Origin: Numida meleagris
Taxonomy: Eukaryota; Chordata; Aves; Galliformes; Numididae
Assembly (NCBI RefSeq): GCF_002078875.1
Contig: NC_034411.1
Location: 1,780,308-1,844,307 of the forward strand
DNA: 64,000 nucleotides
Reading direction: 5' to 3'
In this document: one piece after another, positions 49,101-62,816 of the stretch
How positions within the stretch are numbered: the stretch's first letter is position 1
Layout: each line of letters opens with the position of its first letter
Position numbers and translations under genes: made by a program
Notes under the pieces: generated by a model
Told to the model about the DNA's origin: nothing
Database searches by the model: none
Seen by the model: the letters and a program-made list of their open reading frames with translations, nothing else

Positions 49101-52100
49101 TACCACTTCCCGTCCTTCCACTGCATGCAGTGCAAAGTAATTGGAAGGAACTGGAAAAAGTAAGGGAGGAACTGGGCTGGGAAGACCAGCGCTCAGCTCA
49201 TGCAACGGCCTTCGGTAAAGCGCAGTGCTCAGTCTTACCTCTAGCTGCAGGTTTCTTGTAATTGTGAATTCCACACAGGTTGGCTGCTTTACACTGAATA
49301 TTCCCCCTTCTCAATGATCACAAGCAAATTGGAAAAGATCACCTGAAAATGAATTGCTCAGAGCAAGCATTGTCTCCATGAAAAGCCTTGTAATACGGAA
49401 AGCACGTTATTACTGTGCTTTGAAATAAACAGAAGATAAAGTTTTAGAAGAGAATCTGCACTGCATTTTGTTTGGTGCTTCGGCTTGGTTTTTCCCCTCC
49501 CTCTCTTTTTTTTGTCTGGACTAAACGCATTCTTTGCAGGTTCTGACTTCTGATTTCATTGAACTCCCTGCACTTGCAGAGCTGGAGAAAAATCCATTAA
49601 TGCCAGCAGAAATATTTTCATCAACTTCAAGGGTGTGGGATCAGGACCTTAGTGCATAATCTTTATACAAATACAACTAGAGAGTTATTGTCATCCCACT
49701 ACTCAGATACACACACCTGCCTGCTAAACACACTCTGCATCTGCACATAGTTCAATTCTTTATCTCCCAAATCATTTTCTCAGCTACTCAAAACCATATT
49801 TTGCAAATTCTGGGGCTGAATTGGCTGCACTCACAGTCAGCACAGAGCTCTTCTTTCTAGTGGTTTGGTCGAAAACAACTATGGTGTGGGTACTGACCAG
49901 GGCTTTGCAAAGTCCAGTCAAGCAACCACACATCAGACGGGACATTTTATTCTTTCTCCTTCTCAACCAAGTAAATTAAATGGTGATGAAGAAACCATCT
50001 GCATTTTGCATTGACACAGTGAAAGATGAGTAATAGGGGATGGCTACCCTCGGCAGAGTGTGCAGGTGAGTGAAGATTCCCATCAGACCCCCAGATCCAC
50101 CCAAGAAAAATGTTAGAAAAGGGCAAACATCAGTTTCAAGCAGGTATGTCCTGAAACACAGGGGTCAAGCTCAGGTTACCGCAGGGATATGGTCTGAAAG
50201 GTGCTTCATGAGCAAGGATGTCATATACAGCCAAATAATAATTTAATTTAACATTATTTAAAATAACACTTGTTGCAAAATTAAGAGTTAGCACACAGTT
50301 CACTACAGTATCAAGCCCAACAGGAGTCTGTAACTACCAACATCAGATCGACCTGTTAAAGAGATTTTGCCAGACAACCACACCTCCCTGTCCTACAGAG
50401 GCCCATGAGAACTGCAGGCAGGACCAGCACCCACCACTCTGCACTTTGCTTCAGCAGAGAGAATCATCCCTGTGCACCCGAGCATGAGGAATTTCTACAA
50501 GCTATGATCAGTGCCTTTAAGACCATGGGAGACCTCAGGCACTGGTCTTCTGCAATGCACAAAGTATTTTCAGGTAACAACAGTCTCTGTCCAGCAGACT
50601 AAGGACAGATGGGCATCTGACTGACACTGACAAGGGCCCACAATTCCCTTGCTTGCCCAGAGAGCAGGGGAATGCCCACAGCAAGCCTCCAGGTGCATTT
50701 TCCTTCCCTGCTGAAGACTTTAAAACATGGAGGTGAGTGGAGAAAAGAGCAGTGGGACTGCTTTCCACAATGTGCTGCTTAATTTTGGAAGTGATTTCTT
50801 CCCTCTAATCTGTAAGGATCTCACTCCTTGGTGTGTGGCAGAAGTAATTCAACTCTGCTCGCAAGCTAGTCTTTCCTCTGCAAAGGCTCAGAACTATGAA
50901 GAATTGATTTCAGGGAATTTCTGTGAGGTAGCCTACAGTATTTCCTATCAGAAATAGTGTCTGTGGAAGTTAATTCATTTAAAGAGTTTGAAATCAACTC
51001 TGAATTCAGCTCCAGAGGTGCAGGCTTATTGGTCATGTCACCAGCTCTGCATGTCTCCGTTTCTTCCCTGGAAGAGGGGAAAAACCTGACTGCAAGATTT
51101 TTAAGTTAAAATGCACTTTCTTTTGCTCCTCTGCAGGAGGTGCTGGACAGAAAAAAAAAACTGAATTATGTCGGAGCACTCCTACAAAAGCTGGCCTGGG
51201 ACTTGAAAGCATAGGCAGCCTAAGCAAAGCTCCTAAACCCTCATACCTTTGCACTCAGCAAGACTTGAAATCCCCAAGCCCACGAAGATGCTGCAGGGGA
51301 GTAAGGTTACACTCATCCCAACAGAGAGCTTGGCCTGAAGCAACCCCTCCTCACGAGTAGCCAGCTTTTAATGTAGAACTACAGCAGCCACCAGAGCCCT
51401 TTCCCATTCAGCACTGGCACCCAGCGCTGCCTGCCAGACCCCACTGACAGCCTGAGGTGGAGCAAAGAGGCGGTCTCTGTGCATGCAAAGCAGATGCTTG
51501 GTGCAGGGAGAACTCACCCTGCTGCTGGCACAGAAGTGCAAGCCCAGGCGTTGGAGGTGGAAATGGTGCCTGATATAGAAGAAACTCGAGGCCAGGACCT
51601 TGCCCCACAGCTGCAGGTACCAGCCGTACCCCTCACAACACTGCACTTGGAGACAGTGCTAACAGTGAGAACACAAACGCGTGCAATTCCGAGCTTTGGC
51701 ACTGCAAGCATTTGTTAGCCAAACCTTAATTCTCTCTAAAAAGCCAGAGACTTTCACAGAAGCCTTCTGATAATAGATTACTGGCACCAGCCATGTGGTT
51801 TCTGCTGTAATAAAGCTCATTCTCATGCTATTTCAAAACTCCTCATCAACACTCACTGCTGTCCTGCTCGAGTTTTACTTGCCATGGTACTGAACAACAA
51901 GAGTACTTTCAGTTGCACAAAATGCAAACCACATCCCCGGGCTGTTCTGCCACCCTCGCAGTTAATTACACCCTCAACAGCTGCTGAGCACTGGGTGCAG
52001 AGCATCCAAGCTCTCTCGTACGAGCAGAGCTGGTACCAAGTGGTCGATGCCCACCAACATCCTAAGACTAAAACCCATTGTCTGCTTGAGCTAACAGCTA

Positions 52101-55100
52101 CAGAAAACTTCCTTTTCTCCTCTGTAGGTTATTTTCAACTTTGACACAAACTCGGCACATGAAAAAAAGCATTAAGCTTGCATTGTCAATGAGGTAAAAG
52201 TGCTCAAAATTACTTCAAATTTCAGCACAAACCACCCCAAGAGTTACAGCCTGGTTCTGCAATCTGACCATCAACTCACTACACTCTTCCTCCCTTTGCT
52301 TCCAGGGGAACTTTTTTGTTTTGCCTACCCCACTAAACTTAAAGGCAAAGTAGTGCCTGCCAAGGAGAAAGAAAAACAAACACTGACCCACTACAAACCA
52401 ATATTCATGGCTCTTCTAGGATCTGGTTTCAACAACCAAATCCCAGCCGTTCAATTCTGCTTTCTAGAAGTCATCACTCCCCACTTTCCCAGTCATTCAC
52501 CTCAGTCTTTGAGAAAATATGCTTTATTTGTGTTCGCCATACAGAAATCACATTCTAAATGAAGGCCAGTATGCTTGCCCAACTTTCTTAAACCATGAAC
52601 ACAAAGAGCACAGAAGAATTAAGAAAAATATTACCCTTCCAAATGAAAAAGAGCCAATCTGATTATCAGTAAATTGGGAAGTACATGGGTCTTAATACTG
52701 ACGATTTATTTCTTATAGTGTGAGGGATAGAAACATACAAAAGCTCTTAATGTTCAGCCATTTTTTTTAAAGAAAAAAAATACAGTTGTAGTCCACAAAC
52801 ATAAGATGATGTGAAGTTATCATGAACTTTTATCTTGGCTGCTTGCCACTGCTTGCTGAGTTTCATGTGTCTCAACTGCCATGGGGCTCGTCCTGCCCGA
52901 CTATGGGAAGGTGTGCTGGGAGAAAAGGTGACAGCCACCGTCAGTCTGCCACTGACTGACACAGTCACTGCAGGAGTGGTACTCAAGGTAAGCTAGGTCG
53001 CTATAAGTAACCCCAAGCATAGGTTGCTCACCACTAGGAGCTGGTGGTCCAGCAGATGGTGCCCAACCCAACAGGCTATCCCGTGCTGGGCACACCCTTG
53101 GCACAAGTTTTGGGGCAGCAGGAAGGGGGACAAGCTCCCCTGTGCGGTAGAGGCCTGCAGATCTCAGCAACATTTTGGGGAAACCTCTCAAGAAAGGATG
53201 AGGGAACAGATTCAACCTTACAGCTATCAATTGGGCACTCATGATCACTCACCACCAGCTTTATCCTTGGTGTGCTTTTATTCCCAACCCAACAGGAGAG
53301 CAGCTCCTCCTGGGCTGGAAACAGGCACCACAGCATTTTCCAAAGCAATTCCATAGATGTACACACACAGGCTTCTGATGCTGAAGGCAACAGGTTCAAT
53401 CTACCAGTACTGAAATCGAGGAAAGTTTTAGCTTTATCAGTCAATATTAGCGTGTCTCTATGAGTCACTGCACAAGCAGCATAGATCTATATGGAGTGAA
53501 GTGTTTTACTGGATGTCTAGAAAGGAGAATTCATGTGCCAGTTCAACCAGCTAATTGCCATCTTATCTCTTCAAATTTATGATTCATCTCAAGTAACACT
53601 GACACACAAAACACTACTTCAGCTCTTTCAGTGTAGGTTAGGCATCCATCAGAGCATGGTCCGATTTGAGACGGTAACTCAAAATGTCCTACCTACCCAT
53701 ATTTTGTGTGCATTAAAATCAATCTACAATAAATACAAATCTGGAGAAATCTGATGGAATGAACTTCAAGGTAATGTGAGATTATAAAAAAATCTCTGAA
53801 GAAAACATGTTTCTCATTGTAATTCACCCAGCTCAGTGCAGCACAAAGAAAAAGAGAAGTAATTTGTTCATTTCAGAGTTGGGAATGAGCCACAACATTT
53901 TGAAACGGATCCAGATCTCTTCCTCCCTTCTCAAAGGGGATAAAATGCAGGGTGGTGTGTGCCCCAGCAAAGAGTTGAGCATGGTGGCACTCAAGCTTTT
54001 GTGTGTGTCTCTGCTCCCCAGGAAAAGAATGAAGCATTTGGTCCTCACTGCCACTATGCTGCCCTGTGTTCTGTGTTCTGGGCTGTGGTGGACACACACA
54101 TCTCATGTGCTAAACCCAAGGAGTGACACTTTCTCAGCTGAATACTTCGCTTTACAGTCACATTAAATCAAGCAGTCTTCCCCTCTCCTTCCCTAGTGTT
54201 TTATAAACTGTGGAAGACTGGAATATTTTTGGCCTATCAGCCTGCATATTCCATAATAAATGCCACTTGTAACATTGCTTTATTTTATCAATATTGCTAG
54301 ACTTCTTCATTGGACTCTAAGCTCCTGACTAACAAAATATATTATCCGTCATATTCTGTACTTATTTTCACCATGAGGAACAATGATGTTCTCTCTTGTC
54401 TGGTGCAGGGTAGCAGAGGTCAGTGCCTAGTAATTGAAAAACCACAGGGTTGACTGGTCCCCAGCCCAGCGAGCGTGCAGCCTGAAGCCACTGCCTGGGG
54501 TCAGAGTGTACCCTGTGACAGGGGCCTTGCTGGGACGTCTGCTTCTCTGAATGGGACCAGCACCCAAAAGGCCTTGGGGATATGTTCGGGGGAAGAAAAA
54601 ACAAACAGACTCCAGCCAGGGTAGTGCAAGGTTGGCTTGCCTTCAGGAAATGCCTGGTTGTATGCAGCAGCTGTGGTGCGAGTAGTACAACAAATTCACT
54701 TACTGAATGACAACAGCTTTATTGGCAAGCCAATTCAATTAAAGCCACTGCAACCAACAAAGTCACAGGCAGCGCTTGCTGCATAACGAATATGGAATCA
54801 TGCCTACGTTTCCCCAAGTGCTCTCAGCCCTCTCTGTCCCTCTGCATGAGAGGAAAAGGGATGAATGAATTAGGCTCAAAAGATGATAATTAATGGCTGG
54901 CTGTCACAGAGACATTTTGCCGGCTGGCGGCCACCAGCTCTGTGCTGCAGCCCTGGCCCAGCTCTGCTGGGCAGGGCACCACCACCTCCGGCCTCATGCC
55001 CATCCACAGGGCCCTATCGATAGGCAGCAACGTGTTCATTTTTCTGCCAAATACATCCTTCAGGCCCTGGTTACAGGGAAGTCGCGTTGGAGTTGACATG

Positions 55101-55143
55101 AAGCTTATTATGAAAAAAGTCACAAGCTTATTATGAAAAAAGT
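55101..55143 (+). repeat. 20-bp tandem duplication, period 23
   Basis: AAGCTTATTATGAAAAAAGT at 55101-55120 is repeated exactly at 55124-55143 with CAC between. The identity suggests a recent slippage or template-switch event. Confidence 0.9.
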
Positions 55144-58015
55144 ACCCTTAATATTGGACTATAAGCAAAATAAATATTCTTATAAAATATGCATAATCAT
55201 TCATTTTAGACTTCTGTAAAATAGGTAAAACCTGGATTTTTCCTTTCCACTAGAACTTTGCTTTCTAAAGCAACATTTCACTTCAGACTTCCTCCACATA
55301 CACAAGCATGAGTGATTTCTTTCTGTGGCTGAAATGAGCAAGTTCTTGTTGTCCCCATGGCATGACAGAGGCTGCATGGTCCAGGGCCTGGTCCTGCCCT
55401 GCTGCACAACCGAGCCTTCCCAGGGTTCCAGTATGGTCTCATTCCTGAGCTCAAAGCATCTCACAGAGCTTCTCAAAGGGACAAATGGAACAGCCACCAG
55501 AGAAGCCACCAGAAGACATAGGGGGTTTCTGGGCCCCTCTGAGTTCTCAGATATGAGATGAAATCTCCTCGCACTCAAGCACACCAGTAAAACGGCCTGG
55601 CTACTCACTGTGTCAAAGTGACCAACACTTCCTGTGCCTCTGGGAAAGGAAATCTGAAGAAAGCATAATTCATTTGGACATTCATTATGTGACTTGTTGT
55701 TGTACATTAAACATTCATATCTTTAAAATAATGGTGCAGCTATTACCAGTCACAAGATCCCCATTTCCTGGTTCAGTTCAGAGACCAGGGCACAGGCAAA
55801 GCTCCGGTAGGGTGACACTGAATACTTTTAGGGCTGCTTCCAGCAGAAAAGATCTCTGTTTCATCTGTGTCACTGAAAAACACATGCCTCATCGCTGACA
55901 GACAGTACTTCAATATTCATTAAGCAGCAGACTAATGGCGCAGGCCACAGTCACTCCAACAAGGTTCAGTGAGACCAGCCAAGGGCCTTCAGAGGTCAAG
56001 ATGGTGCCTTAAAGGACAGGCTTCATCCTGAGCCCTCAAGAGTCATCCCAGCACCAACGCTGGGCGCCTGTACAGAGAGGAAGGCCAAGGCCATCCCAAG
56101 GCACCTCGTGCTGGGGCACCATCCCAGGCTAGGACGCCCTCTGCTTCCTCACATAGCAAGGCAGCTCTGCAGCTCACGGGACTGTTAGCCTTTCCTATTG
56201 ATACTTGGCACTACTGGGAGTGGTTGCATTGCTAACACAAGAGTCTTCATCCTCCCCACCAGTAGAAGCCCCTCTGTGAAAGCAAGAACCCTTCCATGCA
56301 TGGGTCTTGGGTCAGATGGGAGAAGGGTGAGCTCCTCCAGCCCCAGACTCAACCTTGCTCCCCCGGGGTTGATATCCCAGCCACCACCACTCCTTTTTCT
56401 GGTGACCCTTCTGTGTCCCAGAGGAACCTGCCCACAGGAGCTCCCTGGTACCCCTTCTTGTTTGATAGGAGGGAACTGCCCAACCCCAGGGAGGGGGAAA
56501 CCAGCACTAGGCCTTGAGAGGGATTCCTTCACCACTAGGACTCCTGATGCTGCAGCACACTGGCATCTCCCCACATGGCCCCGGCACGCTGTGCTATGCT
56601 GCAAATCTGCTTTCATATGCTATGGGGGATGAGCGCGCATCACCTTGACCGAACATTCTCTCCTCTAACAAAAATATGCAATATGCACATGCCTCGCTGG
56701 AGTTTAAAGGATCCAGAGCCTGGGATGCTGAAGGTTTTCATTGGCAATATTTGGAGAGAGGAATGTGCAGGAGGCATTTGCTGAGCAGAAAGCCTAGGAC
56801 AGGAAGGAGCACGGAGCACACAGGCAGAGTGCGGCATGCCAAGCGAAAGTTATTTTTTTCCATTGGGCTCTCACTAGTGCCGAATTGTTCTTTAAGACTA
56901 AGTCTCCCCCCCTTTCACTTAAACAACAGCTGGAGGTGCAGCCCTCTGCTGCTGTGCTGTAGGCTCGGAGGGGCCTGGCTGCCCATGGTGGCTATGGGGC
57001 AGGAGCTGGGTGCTGGGGCAGTCAGCTGCAGAGTAATAACATCACTGCAGCTTCGCTGCTGTACCGGGAGAGGATGCAGACACGAGGCTGAGGGGTGCAT
57101 TCCCGCAGAGCAACCTAGCAAGAGATAACATATACAGCTGGCCATTGCCTCATTTCCATCAAGCAGGAAAGAAATGTTGTGAAAAACAGATCCCCTTCCT
57201 CAAACCCCCATAAAGCAGGACAGGAAGTGCAGGATGTGCACGGTTTCCCCTGCAGTCTCAAGCAACAGAAAGTTGATGACAATACCAAAGTTCCCCACTG
57301 GGCACATTGTGATACCCAGGGAGGTGGGGACGTGCTGAGGTCAAAGGTACTGACCTCTCAGGAATGGGGAGCAGCAGAGCCAGAGGTGTCGGTGGGACTC
57401 CAGCAGGTCCCACGTGGACTACTGCAGCCTGAGCTCATCCTGCTCTTCTCCAGGGTGACGGCAGAGCAGAAGGGCTTGACACTGCTCATAGGGGAAAAAG
57501 GAAATGCCAAAAATAAGCCTTGAGAAGGGCACCTTGAGAGCATTCAGTCAGCCTTGACTTATCCACCAGAACCCTGACTGACAGCACCCACTTGTCTCAG
57601 CTGTTTGCTGGGCCAAACCCACCAATGCTGGACACACACAGATGGAAACTGAACAACATGTCAAGGAGTGCCCAATGCGTCACTGTTGCAGCCAGAGCCT
57701 GCCACTTGTCCATAACTCATCCTGCAAGAGCCAGGCCTTATCGTGGATTGCTGGTCCCCGCCTCACAGAAACGTCTTTGTGACTTTCTGCACCATCACTG
57801 CACACCACAGGGAGAACATCCTTCCCCATTTCACAGCTACAAAACTGCCACTGCTGCCCGGGGCTGGCATGGGAACACTTCCCCATGCAGATGGCCGCCT
57901 CTATGGGCCGCGGTTTGGCAGGGGAAGCTGGGGCATCTGATAATGGCTGGGCGAGTAGGCAGGCTCCTGGATGTGGGCAGGATGAGGGTGTGGGGACATG
58001 CTGGGAGCGCCTTGG

Positions 58016-58228
58016 AGGAGGAGGGTGGTGAGGCACTTCAACAGGCTGCCCAGAGAAGCTGTGGATACCCCATCCCTGGAGGTTCTCAAGGCCAGGTTGG
58101 ATGGCGCCCTGGGCAACATGATCTAGTGCCTAATGTAGTGATTGGCAACCCTGCATGCAGCAGGGGGGTTGGAACTAGGAGATATTTGAAATCCTTTCCA
58201 ACACAAGCCATTCTATGATTCTATGATG
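58016..58228 (+). mobile_element. CR1 LINE 3' tail, sense
   Basis: Begins inside the end of ORF2: GGGTGGTGAGGCACTTCAACAGGCTGCCC and GAGGTTCTCAAGGCCAGGTTGG read RVVRHFNRLPREAVDTPS and LKARLDGALGNM, matching the C-terminus of the 7.2 kb copy. The 3' UTR follows (GCAGGGGGGTTGGAACTAGG) and ends with ATTCTATGATTCTATGAT at 58210-58227. Open frames across this stretch read it in wrong frames. Confidence 0.95.
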
Positions 58229-58511
58229 CTGCTGCAGCCAGAAGTCTTTAATGTTGAAGCAGTATCTACGGGTGGATGACTGCAGCTTGCCCATTCCATC
58301 AGAATGTTGAGCTTTCTCCACTGCTTTATTTTGCACAGAAGCGTCCAATGCCATGTGCCCCGTGGCAAAGCCACCCCATGTCATTCCATTAGCACTGTGC
58401 GTGGCTACATAATTACCTGCAGTAGAGTGCCGCGCAGTGTGGGCACTGGCCAGGGGTCCATCCCCTGCATCCCAGCTTCTTTTTTTATTTAATACAAAGT
58501 ACACAACACAC

Positions 58512-58535
58512 AAAAAAAAAAAAAAAAAAAAAAAA
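58512..58535 (+). repeat. A24 homopolymer
   Basis: Twenty-four A after ACACAACACAC. Low-complexity tract, about 285 bases past the CR1 end at 58228 and not part of that element. Confidence 0.93.
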
Positions 58536-58549
58536 CCACACATGGGCCA

Positions 58550-58740
58550 ACTTCAGAGGTATTCCCCCTAGAAAAATTAAATACTCAGAATGCTTTTTTA
58601 AAGTGAATTGGGCCCCTTAATTTGCATCCTATAATAAGGATATTATTGCGCTGCTTTATGGCTCAGCTCTTTAGTTTCTCGCTCTCAGGGGCTAGATTTT
58701 CCCTCATGAGTTCAATATATGTCACAAACTAATGTGATTT
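58550..58740. promoter_or_regulatory. Candidate conserved non-coding element
   Basis: Repeat-free AT-rich block (CCCCTTAATTTGCAT, ATAATAAGGATATTATTGCG) next to GC-rich DNA. ATTTGCAT is an octamer-type (POU) site. Conservation unknown. Confidence 0.17.
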
Positions 58741-61700
58741 TTAAGATGACCTTCTTCTGTGCTCCCAGCAGCACCTTTAAGAGGCTGGGGCTGTCCTGGC
58801 CGCAGCAGGTGCCCAGCTCTAGCTGGGTCGTGGCTGGTCCTCCCCACCCTGCATCATGCCAAGGGTGTCCTCCACCGCTTGCATTTGGCTTAATTATAGA
58901 ACACTGTCACTGGAATATTAAAGTAATGTTTAATACTCAGAAGACAATAAGCTAGTCCAGAAAATGCATAATTTCCCTGTGCCACCAGCCCTTGTCTCCC
59001 CTCTCCTGATCCAGCACCGCACTCCCAGCAGACCCAAACCTGCAGCTGGGACAAGCGAGGCAGGGTGCTGCAGGAAGGGAGGGACAATGGGTCTGGGGTG
59101 GGTGCTGGGCTTGCAAGATGCCCCAACACGTGAGGAGTGGTGCTGGGAACCCTGCTCTGCCATGGCTAGGATCACTCATCACCTCCACACCTTGTTTAAT
59201 ACATCAGGGCCCTGCTCCAGCTGTGCCTTTTGCTCTCCCCTGTAGTCACTGCTGCAGTGGGAAGGTGCCATCACTTGAGGAGTACAGGAAGGGCAGGTGG
59301 CAATTGTGCCCACAGTGGAGAGAGGCTGCTGGAAGATGCAGAGCACAGCCTGGCACGGTAAATGTGGTGCTGCTGCTCTGGGCTGGGAAGAGGTAAAAAC
59401 ATTCTCCCTGCACTAAAGGGCCGTACGATCCTGTCCACATGGAGAGGTGCTGGGCCTTGCCCATCTAGGGCTAACAGCCATACCCAATCTTCCCACCCAG
59501 CTGGCAATGGGCACAGGGACCCACTGCCTAAGTGATGGGCTCTGTTGCCCCAGTGATGGGCTCCTACGCTTCTCCCGGCCCCTCTTGTAGTGCATTCACC
59601 TCACCCAGCACCTCGGCGGCTGAGTGCTGCTGAGGCCGCACCAGGAGGGGGAAGGTCCAAGGGCATCATCACTTTCCTGAGCTGTTTAAATTTAAAGGTG
59701 CTGTAAAATGTCACAATAACTGGAAAGGCAGTAGCCCTGTTTTTATTAATAGCAAGTATTTATTAGCCTCCTCGATTTACAGTACGTTTCTGAAAGCCAT
59801 CAGTCCGTCACATTCTTCAGCACGGGGCTGAGTTGGTTTTCTTGATCAACACAATATGGAATATAGATCTGAATATTAGAAGCCAAATACAACCTTCATT
59901 TTGCATGCACATATCCCACCGACAGGAGGCCCGTAATGAATCCTGTATAGCCCTTAGACACATGCATTGGCAGACATTTGAGGAAGGTGGGAGCTTCTGT
60001 ACATCGCCACTGGAAACCCGCAGGGTGACAGCTTCGCCACAGGGCCACCATCGGGGCCTGAGCGACCCTGCAGAGTGTTGCCCCCATCACCAGGATGTTG
60101 GCATCCACATGCCTCTGGGCTCTGACATAGAAACACCATCACCCACTCGTGCAGCCTGCATGATGTCCATGCGGCACATGGCACATAGTGGCTTCGCAGC
60201 ATGCCACCCCTACAACCCACCCAGGTGCCTGGTGAGGCCATACTGCGTCTGTCTGCCTGGCCATCGTCTGCTGGGCAGTGCTCCTCCTGGCAGGCCAGGT
60301 GAAATTACCCTGGAGCCACTACTCCCGCCATCTGAGCTTTATCACCACTAAAGATGCAAGAAAAGTAAGAGCAGCAACAAACAAGCCTCTACCAGATGTG
60401 TAACCCTATCCAGCAAGATTAAGGTACAAGGGCCACCGTGTTGGAGTGGGAGTTTTGAGTGTGTTTTTGTGGGTTTTGTTGTTGTTGTTTTTGTTGTTTT
60501 CCACCATGCCTTCATCTTTCCCAAGGAATAATGGACCTGCAGGAGATGAATATGAGGGGGCAGCTCCTGGGGGAGGTGTGATCAGGGTGCGCCCGATGGA
60601 AGGCAGCGAGACTTCGCTGACCTGGAAGTGGGATTGGGTACAACACAGACCCAAGTGGTGACCCAGTCATGGCTGCTAGGGGAACTCTATGGGAGAAGCA
60701 GCAGAAAGTGAGAACAGAAGCACACGAGGAGCCCCTCTCATCAGGAGAGCTGCAATGTGGCTGCCTGCAGCGTATTGGTCTGTCTCTGGCCATTGTGGAG
60801 AGCCATGCCCACCTGGCTGCCACTTGCCCGCTTGCTGCTCTGAGCTGTGAGGAGTGCATAACCCAACTATTCTTTGAATCCAAAATGTGTGTTATCATGA
60901 AAGCAAAATTTGGGTTGGACTTCACAAGAACTTGAACTTTGATGCATTTTAGCATCAGGAAAATGGGCTTTGAAATAAAATACAGCATGGAGAAAATGCC
61001 CTCGCGTTTGAAAGCAGCTTTTCAAGCCGAACAAATCAAAGCTAAGTTCCCTAACTCCCTTGCTCACCTCAGCCCACAGAATCAGCCATCAGATCATGCT
61101 CTTCTTTGGGCTGTTATAACTGCTGAACCTCAGGAACGCAGACACACCACGTATGTGTCACATTAAGGCAACACATAAATTTTGCGGGCACAAAGCTCCC
61201 AGCAGCTGCAGGTTAACACAGCTCACAGCTTTCCTTTACCCTCTACGCTATGCCCAAGGATGCGCGTTGCCTTTCCCTGCCATGCTCTGCCACTCCCCAG
61301 AGCCTTTCCCAGCCCTGCATGGTTCCTTTCTGCAGGCTGCAATGCCCACAGAGAGCCCACCACACCATCCTGCTGCAGCAGGGCACAGAGCAGCTCCGAC
61401 AGTGCTGCAAAGCAAGCACAGCACCAGGCTCTGCCTGCACTCAGACAACATGGAGTCCAAGGGCAGCCCCAGGAGCTGTTTAGCACACAGAGCCCTGGGG
61501 ACAGCCAAGCAGCACCACATGGGAGCTGCAGGCCAGCAGCTGTGGAGCAGCCAGTGCCAGGAGTGCAAACTGGGGATAGAGCAGAGCCCTGTTAGCCCAG
61601 TGCAGCACAACCCACAATAAAACAGTAAGAGCAGAACCTAGCACAGAAGAGGCAAAGCCATGGTACCCACAGCAATTTTGTCAAGACTGCCTGGCCCCTG

Positions 61701-62314
61701 ACTCAGATTTAAGTCTGCCAGCTCTGTACCCAAGCAAGCTCCAGTCCCCAACCCATGGCTGCTGCATTCTCCGTTTCCACTCCGCAGCACAGTCCTGGGG
61801 AGCTACAGCCCGTAAATCCCATCAAAGACAGCACAAAAGCACGCACTTAACTTATCTTCTGTTCCACAAAGCACTTGGAACCAACCAGTGAAATCCTTGT
61901 CTGGGGGCTACACTCAGGGCAAGGCACGCAGGAGAGTTGTGTGGAGCGGTGGCCCAGGGCAAGGCATGGGGAGCAGTGCGGCCGGGGCAGGGCTGAGCCT
62001 CACCCTCACCAAATCTACCCCGAATCTGTGGGCTCGGCTGAGGGCTGACAACAGCGACACGACAAAGGAGGTCACAGATCCTGCTGACCCCAAAGCACAC
62101 TGGTTAACAGCAGAAATGTGATACAGCAGTCACTATCAGTCAGTCGCACATGGGCAGTGGCGGAGAGCACGAGGATGGACACCAGGGCCAGCTGTGAGCC
62201 CTGTGGGGCCTGGCGCACCACTCCTGCGCATGGCGACACTCACAGCCACTGCCCTGACTTGGCCACTAATGGCAAAGTAAAGAAAGAGCGAACAAAACCT
62301 AAAACTCCAACATT

Positions 62315-62816
62315 TATTATGGTGATTGCCCACCTGCCATGGATCCACACTGTGTTTTATTGGCAATTCATAATGTGAGGTGCACTTTATGGGAAATAGA
62401 GACAAACATGGAGCCGGGTCCTCCGCACAGGGCCAACGTGTGGGCAGAGTCCTCTCCTCAGGGCCAGAGCCCCTGAGCAGCCCTCAACCTTGGTAGGCAT
62501 TTTTGCTTTTTTGTTCTTAGAAAAAGAAATAAACAAACAGAAACTGAACAAAAGTAGTGTTGTACTCTATTACAAAATATAAATACGACAGTCCTGCAGG
62601 CTGGAGGAGCTGGGGGGTGCTGCCGTTGGCGGGACGTCAGGTGCTGCAGGTCACAGCAAGCCACAGGATGGGGACCGCCTCCAGACGCGTGCACTGCCAG
62701 CCGCCGGCCCCGCTTCACCTCCTCTCAAAACTTAAGTGCTCTTGAACTTCCATCCGAAAACTGCCAGGCATCCGGGGCTCCCTGGGCACCGCGCCAGCCG
62801 GGGGGGTACACCGCAC
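62315..62816 (-). other. Candidate 3'-terminal exon with two poly(A) signals
   Basis: On the minus strand a strong pyrimidine-rich acceptor (TCCTCTCCTCTGTCCCCATGCTCTCCAG, at 62817 and above) is followed by a short open frame. In the most protein-like reading this has QFSDGSSRALKF and then a TGA. After it comes AT-rich UTR-like sequence (TATTTATATTTTGTAATAG) and two AATAAA signals at 62356-62361 and 62315-62320. Past the second signal lies G/T-rich sequence (GGAGTTTTAGGTTTTGTTCG), as expected for a cleavage site. A possible previous exon ends at a GTAAGA donor at 62891, giving a 75-base intron. If right, a minus-strand gene extends out of the window to the right. No gene identity is claimed. 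Confidence 0.27.

Larger units (their letters stand above)
34421..58015. other. Gene-free non-coding stretch
   Basis: About 23.6 kb with no recognised gene. The separate entries inside it are a CpG-rich patch and homopolymers (35.1-35.9 kb), an N gap, a perfect inverted repeat, a short tandem repeat, a MIR-like relic (40.1 kb), three low-confidence minus-strand exon candidates (37.1, 43.4 and 45.3 kb) and a 20-bp duplication at 55.1 kb. The interval 46-55 kb holds essentially unique sequence in which I see no structure. Confidence 0.55.
58229..62314. other. Gene-free non-coding stretch, GC rising to the right
   Basis: No gene recognised. It contains an A24 run (58512-58535), a possible regulatory block (58550-58740) and a GTTGTTGTTGTTTTTGTTGTTTT stretch near 60476-60500. 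Open frames of 70-170 codons near 59-61.6 kb occur on both strands and in overlapping frames, which argues against coding. Confidence 0.55.

Noticed and set aside
53062..53296. Direct repeat CCCAACCCAACAGG at 53062 and 53283
   Set aside because: A few shared 14-mers are expected by chance in 64 kb, the flanks do not match, and no element lies between them.
57592..58218. 208-codon + strand open frame
   Set aside because: Its last third runs through the CR1 tail at 58016-58228 in the wrong frame, and the rest shows no domain. It is a chance frame.
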